DNA of 64,000 nucleotides from Marinisporobacter sp. (lineage in GTDB: Bacteria > Bacillota > Clostridia > Peptostreptococcales > Thermotaleaceae): the NCBI GenBank assembly GCA_025210395.1, contig JAOARV010000031.1, positions 1-64,000 of the forward strand, read 5' to 3'. This document shows, in pieces, positions 18,240 through 28,101 of the stretch (position 1 is the stretch's first letter; every line of letters starts with the position of its first letter). The notes below the pieces were generated by a model. It worked only from the letters and a program-made list of their open reading frames with translations. It searched no databases and was not told the origin of the DNA. Position numbers and translations under genes: made by a program.

Positions 18240-19754
18240 TTATTCCTTATCATACCTAAGCCACTTTCTAAAATCTCCTCTCAGACTTTTATTTGCAACC
18301 TTTTCACATACATGGATAAAATCCTCAGTATTGGCATTTTTATACTTATATTTGTCAAAATACACCTTCATCACTTGAAAAAACGTTTCATCTCCTAATT
18401 GTTTTCTCAAATCCTTTATAAACATAGCTCCTTTATAATAAACTAACACCTGATATTCTTGACTATCTTTAAATTTATTTAATTTTCTACAAACACAATC
18501 ATTTTTCATTTTTTTATGATCTCTATAATTATTATAATATCTTACAATAAGATTTTTATATACCTGTTCCTCCATCTTAACACCATATTTTTTTTCATAA
18601 TACAAAAGAGTTGAATACTCTGTAAGTGCTTCATCAAGCCAAGCTTCATTGACCTGATCATTTCCTACCACTCCATACCACCATTGATGTGCTACTTCAT
18701 GAGCAACAATATACTCTAATATTTCTTTACGCTCTTCTTTATATAAAGATTCATCTATAAAAACAATATTAGGATATTCCATCCCTCCAATAAAAAAATC
18801 AGATGCAGCTACAGATAACTGTTTATAAGGATATTCTCCATAGGTCTGACTAAATATTCCTACTGCATCCTTTGCTACACCAAGGACTAAATCACCAAAT
18901 TGATCATTGAAGTAATAAGAATATATTTTTGTTTCATCTATTTCATCATCAATTACCTTAAATCTTTCACTAGCAATCATGGCAAAATCTCTTACATTTT
19001 TCCCCTCTAAAGTCCATCGAATCTTTCCCTCTATGCTCTCTTTTTTAATACATTCTCCTGTGTGCCCTAGTACATACTCTTGAGGCATTAAGATTTCTAC
19101 TCTATAATTTGCTACATCACTATAAAAAGGATCTCCAATAGCATAATAAGGCTCTAAATTCCATCCCTTTTTATCAAATACAGAAAGAATAGGATACCAA
19201 TTTGCAATATTGACTGTATTTTCTCCATATCCAAATCTTCCACAAGAAGGAGGAATTTTCACAGAAAAATCTAATTTCAAATCTATTTTTTCTCCTACCT
19301 CTAAAGGTTCATTTAAATGTACCTTTAAAATACTTTCTCCCACTCCCATCACAACATAATTTAATGGATCACCATTTTTTTGTATAGAATGAACCTTAAT
19401 ATATCCTGATTCAAAGCCCTTTGGATAAGCTAGATCCATTTCACTTTTTTCAAAAGGAGTCGTTTTTTCATCCTTGAATGCATTTGGATATAAATGAAAA
19501 TATAAAGCATTCAATGAAGTATTTTCAGTATTTATGTATTTTATATTTTCCTCTCCTGTTAAAATCCTTTCTACAGGATCAAAATCAACAGTAATAGTAT
19601 AGTTATTGAGCTGTTTTGTTTTAGGTATTTTCTCTCCATGTATAATAGTAGTCATGGTTTCAATAACGCTAAATTTTACACCTACAACTGACAAGGTTAA
19701 AGTGATTACAACTATACTTAATAATAATTTTTTTCTATAGCTAAACTTTATCAA
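18240..19754 (-). CDS. M1-family zinc metallopeptidase, membrane-anchored
   Basis: A 504-residue gluzincin. One N-terminal membrane helix (about 9-28) is followed by an aminopeptidase-N-like beta domain and the catalytic domain. The zinc motif HEVAHQWW is followed 18 residues later by the third ligand in LDEALTEY, exactly as in M1 enzymes. The C-terminal helical domain of full-length aminopeptidases is shorter here, giving a compact form. It probably acts outside the membrane on peptides; the substrate is unknown. It is divergent from the dnaD-like gene at 19902, with a 147-base shared intergenic region. Confidence 0.88.
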   Translation of the reverse strand: MIKFSYRKKLLLSIVVITLTLSVVGVKFSVIETMTTIIHGEKIPKTKQLNNYTITVDFDPVERILTGEENIKYINTENTSLNALYFHLYPNAFKDEKTTPFEKSEMDLAYPKGFESGYIKVHSIQKNGDPLNYVVMGVGESILKVHLNEPLEVGEKIDLKLDFSVKIPPSCGRFGYGENTVNIANWYPILSVFDKKGWNLEPYYAIGDPFYSDVANYRVEILMPQEYVLGHTGECIKKESIEGKIRWTLEGKNVRDFAMIASERFKVIDDEIDETKIYSYYFNDQFGDLVLGVAKDAVGIFSQTYGEYPYKQLSVAASDFFIGGMEYPNIVFIDESLYKEERKEILEYIVAHEVAHQWWYGVVGNDQVNEAWLDEALTEYSTLLYYEKKYGVKMEEQVYKNLIVRYYNNYRDHKKMKNDCVCRKLNKFKDSQEYQVLVYYKGAMFIKDLRKQLGDETFFQVMKVYFDKYKYKNANTEDFIHVCEKVANKSLRGDFRKWLRYDKE

Positions 19755-19901
19755 TCTTTACCCCTTCCTTCCTTTATTTTATCTGCTTATATATCTATAT
19801 GTCCTGTAATTTCCAATATGTACATAATTTAAACCCCTTCTAAACGAAAGCAGTTACTTATGATATAATAAGGATAAAAGTAAAGATGGGAGAGACAAAG
19901 A

Positions 19902-21245
19902 TTGCATTTCATTAAGCAAATTGCAGATTTTGATTTAGGTGATACACCTATAGAAAATATATTTATCAATGATTTTATGCCTATGGCAAATGGCACCTAT
20001 GTAAAAGTTTATTTACTAGGATATAAATACGCAAACGATAAAGATCCATCCCTTTCTATCAATCATAGAACCATTGCTAAGCATCTTAATATTCCTTTAT
20101 CCGATGTCTTAGATGCTTGGGACTTTTGGGAGCAAAAAGGGATTATAAAAAAACTACCTAGCAAAACAGAGGATTCAACAGAATATAGTGTAGAGTTTTT
20201 AAATTTAAAGCAACTATATGTCTATAATAATTTTAAAGCTGCAAATGCTGCCAAAGAAGATGAAGAGCCTTCAAAGCCCTACTATTGTTCTCCATCTGAT
20301 TTAGTTGAAGCAACTAAAGTTCCTGAATTCAAAGAAATGTTTCGCTATATTGATCAAATTTATAGAAGACCCCTCCATCCTAACGAAAAGAAAAAAGTCC
20401 TAGATTGGGTTTACAACTACAATATGGATACAGATCTTATCGTACGGGCTTTCATGTATTGTGTAGAACAAAGAAATGCTAAAAGCTTAAAATATATAGG
20501 GGCAGTAATTACAACCTGGTATGATAATGGCATTACAAATATGGACCAACTGGATAAACACTTAGAAAAAACAGATACACGCTATAATCAATATAGAAAA
20601 ATATATAAATTTTTAGGAATGAATACCAATGAAATCCCTGAGCCCACTAAAAAAATAATGAATAAATGGATCGTTCAGTGGAATTTTTCTATGGATATTA
20701 TATTAAAAGCTTGTGAAACAGCTGTAAAAGGAAACAAAATTAATTTCAACTATATTGATGGAATTTTAAATATGTGGAAAGAAAATAATGTCCAATCTTT
20801 AAAGGATCTAGAGGAAATAGAACAAGCTCGAAAACCATCATCACCCCATTCAAATGGTCTTGAAAAAAGTAATTTACATTATGGGAAGTACAGAGAAATA
20901 TATAAATTTTTAGGAATCGCTGCAAATGAAATTCCTGAGCCTACTAAAAAAATAATGGATAAATGGCTTCTTCAATGGAATTTTTCTATGGATATTATAC
21001 TCAAAGCTTGTGAAACAGCTGTAAAAAGAAATATCATTAAATTTGCCTATATTGATAGCATTTTAAATAGCTGGAAAGATGCTAACGTACAAACCATAGA
21101 AGATATTCCTAAAATAGAAAAGCCCCTAAAAAGAACACAAGCAAAATCGAAAAAATATCCTGCAAATAAATTTCACAATTTCGAACAACGCACATCTAGA
21201 TATTCTAATGCTGAATTAGAAAAAATATTAGGAATTAAAAAATAA
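19902..21245 (+). CDS. DnaD-like primosome protein with three DnaB_2 domains
   Basis: A 447-residue protein. The TTG start at 19902 follows GGGAGAG with suitable spacing. The N-terminal domain (about 1-100) has a winged-helix look (HRTIAKHLNIPLSDVLDAWDFW). Three C-terminal DnaD/DnaB-type helical domains follow (about 130-205, 228-300, 327-400). The second and third share long identical stretches such as KKIM(N/D)KW, QWNFSMDIILKACETAVK and EIPEPTKK and have a 99-codon period, so they arose by a fairly recent internal duplication. DnaD proteins remodel DNA and help load the helicase at origins and restart sites. The next gene is the DnaC/DnaI-like loader, 5 bases or more downstream, so the two form a primosome operon. 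Confidence 0.92.
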   Translation: MHFIKQIADFDLGDTPIENIFINDFMPMANGTYVKVYLLGYKYANDKDPSLSINHRTIAKHLNIPLSDVLDAWDFWEQKGIIKKLPSKTEDSTEYSVEFLNLKQLYVYNNFKAANAAKEDEEPSKPYYCSPSDLVEATKVPEFKEMFRYIDQIYRRPLHPNEKKKVLDWVYNYNMDTDLIVRAFMYCVEQRNAKSLKYIGAVITTWYDNGITNMDQLDKHLEKTDTRYNQYRKIYKFLGMNTNEIPEPTKKIMNKWIVQWNFSMDIILKACETAVKGNKINFNYIDGILNMWKENNVQSLKDLEEIEQARKPSSPHSNGLEKSNLHYGKYREIYKFLGIAANEIPEPTKKIMDKWLLQWNFSMDIILKACETAVKRNIIKFAYIDSILNSWKDANVQTIEDIPKIEKPLKRTQAKSKKYPANKFHNFEQRTSRYSNAELEKILGIKK

Positions 21246-21259
21246 GGTAGGTGCCGACC

Positions 21260-22243
21260 TTGAATAATCAATTCACAAAAAAAATTCTTTTAGAGTATGA
21301 AAAAATACGAGACTTTGAAGAAAAAGCCTTAGAAAAAAGAATCAAAGAGGTTTATGAAAAAATTCCAAAAATCCAAGAACTTGACGAAGAAATAGGAAAA
21401 ATAGGTATACTTATTTCAAAAACTATCTTGAAAAATCCTACAGATTACGAGATAGCCTTAGAAGAAATTCATAAAAAAGTTGAAAACTTAAAGCAAGAGA
21501 AAGCTATTTTACTGACAGAAAACAATGTGCCTATGCATTATCTAGAAATGAACTATAAATGTACAAGATGCAAGGATACAGGCTTTACAAAAGAAAATAA
21601 AAAATGCAACTGCTTTAAACAAAAACTAATTAATAAAGCTTACTCCATGTCAAATATGGATCATTCTTTAGATCAAGAAAATTTTCAAACCTTCAATATT
21701 GAACTCTTTTCAGACAAGCCCTTTGAAAATGAAAACTTGACTCCAAAGGAAAAGATGCAAGAAAATTTATCTATTTGCGAAGGCTTCGTATTCAATTTTG
21801 ATAAAAAAAACAATGAAAATTTATTATTTTATGGTACAACAGGTCTCGGAAAAACCTTCCTTTGCAACTGTATTGCAAAAGCTTTACTGGATAAAGGAAA
21901 AATTGTTGTCTATCAAACAGCCTTTAGAATTTTAGAAATTTTGGAGGAATATAAGTTTAACAAGAAAAGAAGCAAAGATACAGAGCTAAGTTACCAGCTA
22001 TTATTCGATAGTGATTTATTAATCATCGATGACTTAGGAACAGAGTTTACAAACTCCTTTACAAATATAGAAATCTTCAATATCATCAATAGCCGACTCA
22101 TTCAAAATAAAAAAATTATCATTTCAACAAACCTATCTCCTTTAGAGATTGCAAACACTTATAGTGATAGAGTTTTTTCTAGAATATTTGGCTCCTTTAC
22201 TAGTTTAGATTTTTATGGGAAGGATTTAAGATGGGAAAAATAA
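21260..22243 (+). CDS. DnaC/DnaI-like helicase loader ATPase
   Basis: A 327-residue AAA+ protein. A GTG at 21251 is possible, but TTG 21260, which has AGGTAGGTG just upstream, is preferred. An N-terminal coiled helical region (about 1-85) precedes a zinc-finger-like segment with C-x2-C and C-x-C (CTRCKDTGF, KKCNCFKQ). The ATPase has Walker A YGTTGLGKTF and Walker B LLIIDDLGTEF, and an arginine near SDRVFSRIFG. It loads the replicative helicase DnaB in partnership with the DnaD-like protein; dnaB itself lies about 37 kb away in this window. The stop overlaps a bidirectional terminator. Confidence 0.93.
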   Translation: MNNQFTKKILLEYEKIRDFEEKALEKRIKEVYEKIPKIQELDEEIGKIGILISKTILKNPTDYEIALEEIHKKVENLKQEKAILLTENNVPMHYLEMNYKCTRCKDTGFTKENKKCNCFKQKLINKAYSMSNMDHSLDQENFQTFNIELFSDKPFENENLTPKEKMQENLSICEGFVFNFDKKNNENLLFYGTTGLGKTFLCNCIAKALLDKGKIVVYQTAFRILEILEEYKFNKKRSKDTELSYQLLFDSDLLIIDDLGTEFTNSFTNIEIFNIINSRLIQNKKIIISTNLSPLEIANTYSDRVFSRIFGSFTSLDFYGKDLRWEK

Positions 22244-22269
22244 AGAGCTAGCAATTTTGCTAGCTCTTT
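22242..22269. terminator. Bidirectional terminator after the helicase-loader gene
   Basis: A 12-bp stem AAAGAGCTAGCA / TGCTAGCTCTTT between convergent genes (loader gene and gldA). Confidence 0.8.
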
Positions 22270-22297
22270 ATAGCTTTCTTATTGATCTATTCAATTT

Positions 22298-23389
22298 TTA
22301 TAAATATTGCTTTCCTATTGCATCTGCTGTAAGAATAGCTGCATAAACACTTTCAGGTGTCACTTCAAAAGGCATGTTGTAAATCGTTTCTCCTTCAGCA
22401 CAAGAAGCTTTTGCAACTTCCATCATCTTCTCAGGATCAATTTCTTTAATACCCATTTCTTCTAATGTTACAGGAAGTCCTACGCTGATATTGAAAAGAA
22501 TCACTTCTTCTATTTCTTCCATAGAACAATTTTCCATTACTAGTTGTACCAATGTTCCAAAAGCTACCTTTTCTCCATGATATAGGTGGTGACATTCACT
22601 AAGTACTGTAAAGCCATTATGAATGGCATGAGCTGCTGCTAATCCACCACTTTCAAATCCAATACCACTTAAATATGTATTCGCTTCTATGATATTTTCA
22701 ACAGCAGGCGTTACTACTTTATTTTCAACTGCTAATTTTGCTTTTATACCATCTTCTAAAAGAGTTTCATAGCAAAGCTCTGCTAATGCATAAGCTGATT
22801 TTGCTGGAAGAAGCCCTGCCATGTTTGTAGCTTTTGATACATCGCAAGCTCTTGCTTCAAAATAAGTTGCTAAAGCATCTCCCATACCTGCCACTAATAA
22901 TCTTGCAGGTGCATTTGCAATAATATTGGTATCCATCAATACTAAATCAGGGTTTTGAGGAAGCACTAAATATTCATCAAAAACTCCTTCAGGTGTATAT
23001 AAAACAGATAATGCACTACATGGAGCATCTGTAGATGCAATAGTTGGAACGATAACAACTGGCATCTTTTCATAGTAAGAAACTGCTTTTGCTGTATCTA
23101 ATAGTTTTCCTCCACCAATACCAATTACCCCATCACAGCCATTATTTTTACAGATTTCAATTAATCTGTTAATTTCTTCTTTAGAGCATTCCTTATTAAA
23201 TGTTTCAAAAACTAATTTTTTATCACCATCTTTAAAGCTTTCTTCTACAATATGCTTTGTTCTCTTCATTCCACCTTCACTAGCTAAAACAAGAAAAGTT
23301 GTTCCTAAATTTGCAGTATGATCATAAAGTTTCTTTAGTTCACCATTTCCTTGAATATACTTACTTGGCGACATAATAATTTTTGCCAT
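22298..23389 (-). CDS. gldA: Glycerol-dehydrogenase-type NAD+ dehydrogenase (GldA family)
   Basis: A 363-residue group III metal-dependent alcohol dehydrogenase. The NAD-binding loop is GIGGGKLLDTAK (about 92-103). Metal ligands are expected in GMGDALATYFEA, AAHAIHNG and YHGEKVAFG, and the GldA-like segment is STDAPCSALSVLYT. Typical GldA oxidises glycerol to dihydroxyacetone. Here it closes the diol-dehydratase microcompartment locus, which has no separate PduQ, so it may oxidise glycerol or reduce the short aldehyde to regenerate NAD+. It lies 32 bases after the PocR-chemoreceptor gene, in the same direction. Family assignment is firm; in vivo substrate is inferred. Confidence 0.88.
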   Translation of the reverse strand: MAKIIMSPSKYIQGNGELKKLYDHTANLGTTFLVLASEGGMKRTKHIVEESFKDGDKKLVFETFNKECSKEEINRLIEICKNNGCDGVIGIGGGKLLDTAKAVSYYEKMPVVIVPTIASTDAPCSALSVLYTPEGVFDEYLVLPQNPDLVLMDTNIIANAPARLLVAGMGDALATYFEARACDVSKATNMAGLLPAKSAYALAELCYETLLEDGIKAKLAVENKVVTPAVENIIEANTYLSGIGFESGGLAAAHAIHNGFTVLSECHHLYHGEKVAFGTLVQLVMENCSMEEIEEVILFNISVGLPVTLEEMGIKEIDPEKMMEVAKASCAEGETIYNMPFEVTPESVYAAILTADAIGKQYL

Positions 23390-23421
23390 AAATATTTCCT
23401 CCTTTGTGCTTTTATATGGTT

Positions 23422-24453
23422 TTATATTCTAGTTGAATAGCTTTTAGTTAATTCTACCATATCTTTAGTTGTAAAGGCTATAGCTTGTATACTTGCATTG
23501 ATTTGTTGTATTGCTGCAAATTGTTGTTCTATGCCTTCAAGAGATTTATTACCTCTTTCAACAGTACCTTCTACAGCTTTCATAATATTCTTAGTAAAAT
23601 CATTTATTTTATCTGCAGCATCCTTAGATTCTTCTGCTAAATTTTGAATTTCCTTTGCAACAACGCTAAATCCAACACCAATATGACCTGCTCGAGCTGA
23701 TTCGATAGAAGCATTTAAGCCTAATAATTTTGTCTTCTGAGATATCTTCTTTATATAACTAAGAAAATACTCAATTTCCTTTGATACTTTATTGATTATC
23801 CCTATTTCATTGCTTAAATGATTTTGATTTTGGGTAACTTGTTCAGCTGATGCTGCCATTTCATCCATAGTTATAACAATTTGATGAATACTTTTATCCA
23901 AATCTTCTATAGTATTTTTTAAGGTCAATCGATTATACCCCATTTGTGAGATGGTATTTGCAACTAAAAATAGTAAGTGTGCTGCTTTTTCTATCTTTCT
24001 TTTACTTAAAATTTCTACTTCTTCAAGAGCCTCAAGATACACATTTGGGTCTATTCCTAGTTGAGATGCAATCTTTCTCATCTTCTCTTTATTAGGTTGT
24101 TCGGTCAAAACCTGCCCTCCAAGAATTGCTCCAATTTGTTTTCCTTCTAGCATAATAGGAACTGCAAAATCCACTAATCCAGCATGACATTCATAGATAT
24201 AAGGTTTTCCAATATCAGCCGATATGCTTCCACCCCTTACATCACACGCTTTACACCTTTTAAGTCCTTCCTTCGTCTTTCTTGTAAGCTCCATACAAAA
24301 TTTCCTGAAATTACTTGGCTTCGTTATAGGATTTCCTAGCATATCTACAGAGATGCTAGCTACACCTACAGCTTCTGCAAAATCATCTTGAAACTGCTGT
24401 AGAAACTCTAAATCTATCATTTCTGAAATATTTAAAGAACTATTGTTTACCAT
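23422..24453 (-). CDS. Cytoplasmic PocR-domain / chemoreceptor-domain hybrid
   Basis: A 343-residue protein without membrane helices. Residues about 12-165 are a PocR ligand-binding domain with conserved cysteines (FC, CKACD, ECHAG). The C-terminal part is a short methyl-accepting signalling domain with a recognisable but degenerate tip (NASIESARAGHIGVGFSVVA). The N-terminal half closely resembles the PocR domain of the histidine kinase at 40379-41632 at the other end of the locus, so both probably bind the same substrate, perhaps 1,2-propanediol or glycerol. The output may be chemotaxis toward the substrate or localisation near the microcompartments; which one is open. Confidence 0.85.
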   Translation of the reverse strand: MVNNSSLNISEMIDLEFLQQFQDDFAEAVGVASISVDMLGNPITKPSNFRKFCMELTRKTKEGLKRCKACDVRGGSISADIGKPYIYECHAGLVDFAVPIMLEGKQIGAILGGQVLTEQPNKEKMRKIASQLGIDPNVYLEALEEVEILSKRKIEKAAHLLFLVANTISQMGYNRLTLKNTIEDLDKSIHQIVITMDEMAASAEQVTQNQNHLSNEIGIINKVSKEIEYFLSYIKKISQKTKLLGLNASIESARAGHIGVGFSVVAKEIQNLAEESKDAADKINDFTKNIMKAVEGTVERGNKSLEGIEQQFAAIQQINASIQAIAFTTKDMVELTKSYSTRI

Positions 24454-24689
24454 AAAACCCCTCCCCTAAAAAGTGCTTGCTACTCCACAAAATACATCTT
24501 TTTATAATTACTAACATTGTACCATATCTGTTGCACTAGTTCTCATCCATACAACTTGTAAATATTCTTTAATATTTTGTCTGAAGCAACTTTAAAGAGC
24601 TGTTTTTTCTGTATATTTCCTAAAAAACAAAGCCGTGTCTTCACGAAGTAGAGAAGGAGCATTATAAATTTAATATTACACTCGTTGAT

Positions 24690-25238
24690 CTATACTAATT
24701 TATTAATCAAATCCTTACTTGGTGATGCAATAACAACTGTGCTGATCATATCTCCAGTTTGTTCTAATTGATTCTCACAAGTCTTCACTGCAGATTTAAC
24801 AGCCCCCACATCTCCTGTAAGCAATATAAATCCTTTTCCGCCAAGACCTCTAGCTACTCTTATTTCTAATAATTGTACATTGGCAGCCTTTACAGCAATA
24901 TCTCCTGCCATAATAGCTGTAATAGCCGACATGGTTTCAACAATTCCTATTGAAGAAATCTTGTCAATATCTGTTGTAGCAGTAAGTGCAGGAAATATCT
25001 CTTCATGCACATTAGGGATTACATAGCTATCTATGACGAAGGTTCCTCCTATATGTTCTCCTGCTTTCACAGCATTTTTTACTGCACCCACATCTCCACA
25101 TAATAAAGTGATATATTTTCCAGGACATAATGGAGAAGACAATATTAATTCAACATTTGCAGATTTTAGCATCTGATCCGTTGCTTCTATTCCCTTTGCA
25201 ATACTTTTAAATTCCAATAGTCCAATTGATTTTTTCAT
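24690..25238 (-). CDS. pduT: Microcompartment shell trimer PduT (tandem BMC, Fe-S pore)
   Basis: A 182-residue protein with two BMC domains (about 4-88 and 95-180). Cys38 in the loop LCPGKY aligns with the Cys of PduT that binds a [4Fe-4S] cluster at the trimer pore, so this shell protein probably passes electrons across the shell, possibly to PduS. It is the last shell gene of the pdu operon, 52 bases after pduS. A gap of about 240 bases separates it from the PocR-chemoreceptor gene. Confidence 0.93.
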   Translation of the reverse strand: MKKSIGLLEFKSIAKGIEATDQMLKSANVELILSSPLCPGKYITLLCGDVGAVKNAVKAGEHIGGTFVIDSYVIPNVHEEIFPALTATTDIDKISSIGIVETMSAITAIMAGDIAVKAANVQLLEIRVARGLGGKGFILLTGDVGAVKSAVKTCENQLEQTGDMISTVVIASPSKDLINKLV

Positions 25239-25290
25239 GACTTTCTACCTCTTTCATAATGAATAGGATTTATAAGAAACTTTATTCTTC

Positions 25291-26619
25291 CTAGCTTTTT
25301 ATAATTTTAATATTTCTATCTGTAATTTCTTTTATAATACCATCTATACTCGCATGCACGCTTGCACCTAATTGACCATTTGGAATCTCTCCAATCAGTT
25401 GTCCCTTTTGTACTTGATCCCCCACATGCACTACAAGCTCTACCTTAGCACCTATATGTTGTTGTCTGTCTATAACAACTACTTTAACAGTTGGAATATC
25501 CTTCACAAGAGGTGCTTCTACATCATATTTTTCTATTCCTAATCGTGATTTCAATTTATTAATTGGAAATTTTCTATAATCTCTAAAAGGATTTGTTTCA
25601 CTCGGGATATTCTTATTTGGATTTTTTATACCATTGGCACTAAGTTGTCCTTTTAAAAATCTATTTAGCTTCCAAGGTTGAAGTCCCATAATACATACTC
25701 TCTCACAAAGTCCACATTCACTACATAAAAATGCATCTGTAGCTTTTGCATTCCCATCACAAGTGCTTCCATAGCTTGCAAGACGCATTAATTTATCTGG
25801 ATACAATTTATGTCCTAATAAATTTCTAGGACAAACTTCTGTACATAAAGAACAATGACAGCAAGCACTTCTTGCTTGTTTTAACATACTCTCAATGCTT
25901 TTATTCTTTGATAACAATAAAGGATGATCTTTAGGAAGAACAATCAATCCCTTTGTATTTTTTCTAATTGGTTGATGGATATCTTCAATGACCTTTCCCA
26001 TCATAGGACCACCATCGATGACTTTAAATTCATCAATAGCTGCTCCTCCTGCTAACTGAATTGCCTCAGCTACAGAAATACCTATAGGTACCTTTAGTGT
26101 AACAGGTTTTCTTACTTCTCCTGTTACGGTTAAATACTTATCTGTTACAGGTTTATCTTCCATAGCATTATATACATTTAGCAATGTCTCTACATTAATA
26201 ACAATAACTCCTACATTTAAAGGAATTCCCCCTTCAGGCACAATCCGATTTAATACTTCATATACAGTAACTTGTTCATCGCCTGCAGGATAGAAGTTAT
26301 CTAATGTAAATAGCTCTAATTGTTTATATTTTACCATATCTCTATTTAAATTCTCTACAGCTTTTTTGTATTTTTTCTTTAAGGCAATAATTCCTTTTTT
26401 TGCACCTGTTTTATTAACTACTTTATTTAATGCAATAAGAATTTCCTCACTTTTAGCTGCCATTAGCTGTTGATCTACTTTAAGAAGAGGTTCACATTCT
26501 GCACCATTAACTACCACATATTCAGCCTTTGCATTTAACTTTACATGAGTGGGAAAACCTGCTCCCCCAGCCCCTACAATCCCTGCATTTTTTACTAATT
26601 CTATAAAATTTTCTTCCAT
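25291..26619 (-). CDS. pduS: Cobalamin reductase / electron-transfer protein PduS
   Basis: A 442-residue RnfC-like flavo-iron-sulfur protein: an NADH/FMN-type N-terminal domain (GAGGAGFPTHVK, GAECEPLL), a SLBB-like middle (about 160-215), two [4Fe-4S] sites (Cys253/256/259/263 and Cys299/302/305/309), and a C-terminal biotinyl-like domain (about 375-440). It reduces cobalamin for adenosylation by PduO and feeds PduT. It lies between pduP (16 bases) and pduT. Cluster cysteines are complete. Confidence 0.94.
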   Translation of the reverse strand: MEENFIELVKNAGIVGAGGAGFPTHVKLNAKAEYVVVNGAECEPLLKVDQQLMAAKSEEILIALNKVVNKTGAKKGIIALKKKYKKAVENLNRDMVKYKQLELFTLDNFYPAGDEQVTVYEVLNRIVPEGGIPLNVGVIVINVETLLNVYNAMEDKPVTDKYLTVTGEVRKPVTLKVPIGISVAEAIQLAGGAAIDEFKVIDGGPMMGKVIEDIHQPIRKNTKGLIVLPKDHPLLLSKNKSIESMLKQARSACCHCSLCTEVCPRNLLGHKLYPDKLMRLASYGSTCDGNAKATDAFLCSECGLCERVCIMGLQPWKLNRFLKGQLSANGIKNPNKNIPSETNPFRDYRKFPINKLKSRLGIEKYDVEAPLVKDIPTVKVVVIDRQQHIGAKVELVVHVGDQVQKGQLIGEIPNGQLGASVHASIDGIIKEITDRNIKIIKS

Positions 26620-26635
26620 ATTTCATCCCTCAATT

Positions 26636-28036
26636 CTATCTAATTGAGAATCCTTCAGATAATACACATCTTCTTTTTCTTGTAAATGTTTTAGCAGAAG
26701 TTAATCCTTCTCCAGTAGGTCCTGCAATTGTAAAGGTTGTATGCCCTTCTGCTCCATATCCTATGCCTGCATAGGAGGGCGCATTTTTAACAAATATAGT
26801 TGTTTGAACAGCTCTTGCAAACCTTGTTAAATTGTCTACATTTTTAGAATGCATAATGGCTGTATGTCTATTGCCATGCTCTACTTGAACACCTAATTCA
26901 ATAGCTTCATCTATGTTTTTTACTCTTACGATTGGAAGAATTGGCATCATCAATTCCTCTAAAACAAATGGATGCTCTTTATTCACTTCTGCAAAAATAA
27001 CTTTTACATCCTTATCAATAGTAACGCCTATTTGCTTCATAATATAATCTGCATTTTTTCCTACAAAATCCTTGTTAATGGTTCCTTTTTCAGTTAAAAC
27101 CAATTTTTGTAGTCTTTTTAATGTTTCTTGATCCTTTATTTCAAAGGTATGATATTTTCTCATAGCATCTACTAATTCATCTGCTACAGCATCAACTACA
27201 ATGACTTCCTTTTCAGCTATACATGGTAGATTATTATCAAAGCTACATCCATCGACAATATTTTTTGCAGCCTTTTTTATATCTGCTGTTTCATCTACTA
27301 CTGCTGGTGGATTCCCTGCTCCTGCACCAATTGCTTTTTTCCCACAAGATAAAGCTATTTTTACTATTCCAGGTCCTCCTGTAGCACAGATCATATTGAT
27401 TTTTTCGTGCTTTAACATTACATTTGTACTTTCAATGGTAGGCTCTTTTACTGTAACTACTAAATTTTTAGGGCCATTTACCTTTTCAATTGCCTTGTTG
27501 ATAATCTCTACAGCTAAAACAGAAACTTTTTTCCCTCCTGGATGAGGAGAAAATACAACAGAATTTCCTGCTGCAAGCATGCCTATAGTATTACATATAA
27601 TGGTTTCTGTTGGATTCGTTGAAGGAGCTATAGATCCAATTACTCCAAAGGGAGACATTTCATATAATGTAAGTCCTCCATCTCCTGTATTAACTTCTGA
27701 TTTTAAATCCTCTACTCCTGGGCTTTTTTCTATAGCTAGCTGATGCTTTAAAACTTTATGCTCATACCTTCCCATTCCTGTTTCTTCTACACCTAGCTTT
27801 GCAAAAGCATCCACATTTTTACTTAATTCTTCTCTTATAGCTTTTATGATCTCTCCTCGTTTGCTTAAGCTATATTTTGAATATTCCCTTTGTGCTACCC
27901 ATGCAGCCTCTACTGCATCATTCATATTTTTAAATACACCCAATTTATTTTCACCCTTAGGTTGGTGCTTTTCATTTAACATTTCTTCCATCACATTTCT
28001 TACGATTTTCTCTATCATCGAAAGCTCTATATCCAT
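26636..28036 (-). CDS. pduP: CoA-acylating propionaldehyde dehydrogenase PduP
   Basis: A 466-residue aldehyde dehydrogenase converting propionaldehyde (or 3-hydroxypropionaldehyde) plus CoA and NAD+ to the acyl-CoA. The catalytic Cys272 is in DNNLPCIAEKE. The first 20 residues (MDIELSMIEKIVRNVMEEML) form an amphipathic helix of the type that directs PduP into the microcompartment lumen, joined by a short linker (NEKHQPKGE). It follows pduO across a 111-base gap with an inverted repeat. Confidence 0.94.
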   Translation of the reverse strand: MDIELSMIEKIVRNVMEEMLNEKHQPKGENKLGVFKNMNDAVEAAWVAQREYSKYSLSKRGEIIKAIREELSKNVDAFAKLGVEETGMGRYEHKVLKHQLAIEKSPGVEDLKSEVNTGDGGLTLYEMSPFGVIGSIAPSTNPTETIICNTIGMLAAGNSVVFSPHPGGKKVSVLAVEIINKAIEKVNGPKNLVVTVKEPTIESTNVMLKHEKINMICATGGPGIVKIALSCGKKAIGAGAGNPPAVVDETADIKKAAKNIVDGCSFDNNLPCIAEKEVIVVDAVADELVDAMRKYHTFEIKDQETLKRLQKLVLTEKGTINKDFVGKNADYIMKQIGVTIDKDVKVIFAEVNKEHPFVLEELMMPILPIVRVKNIDEAIELGVQVEHGNRHTAIMHSKNVDNLTRFARAVQTTIFVKNAPSYAGIGYGAEGHTTFTIAGPTGEGLTSAKTFTRKRRCVLSEGFSIR

Positions 28037-28101
28037 CCTGTACCCTCCCTTTTTAGTTCATCCACCGATTACTAATATTTTTATAATTTATAGTTTTCTC
28101 A

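Noticed and set aside
24630-24662. Weak hairpin with T-run between pduT and the PocR-chemoreceptor gene
   Set aside because: Stem of only 4 bp (CGTG/CACG); too weak to call a terminator with confidence.
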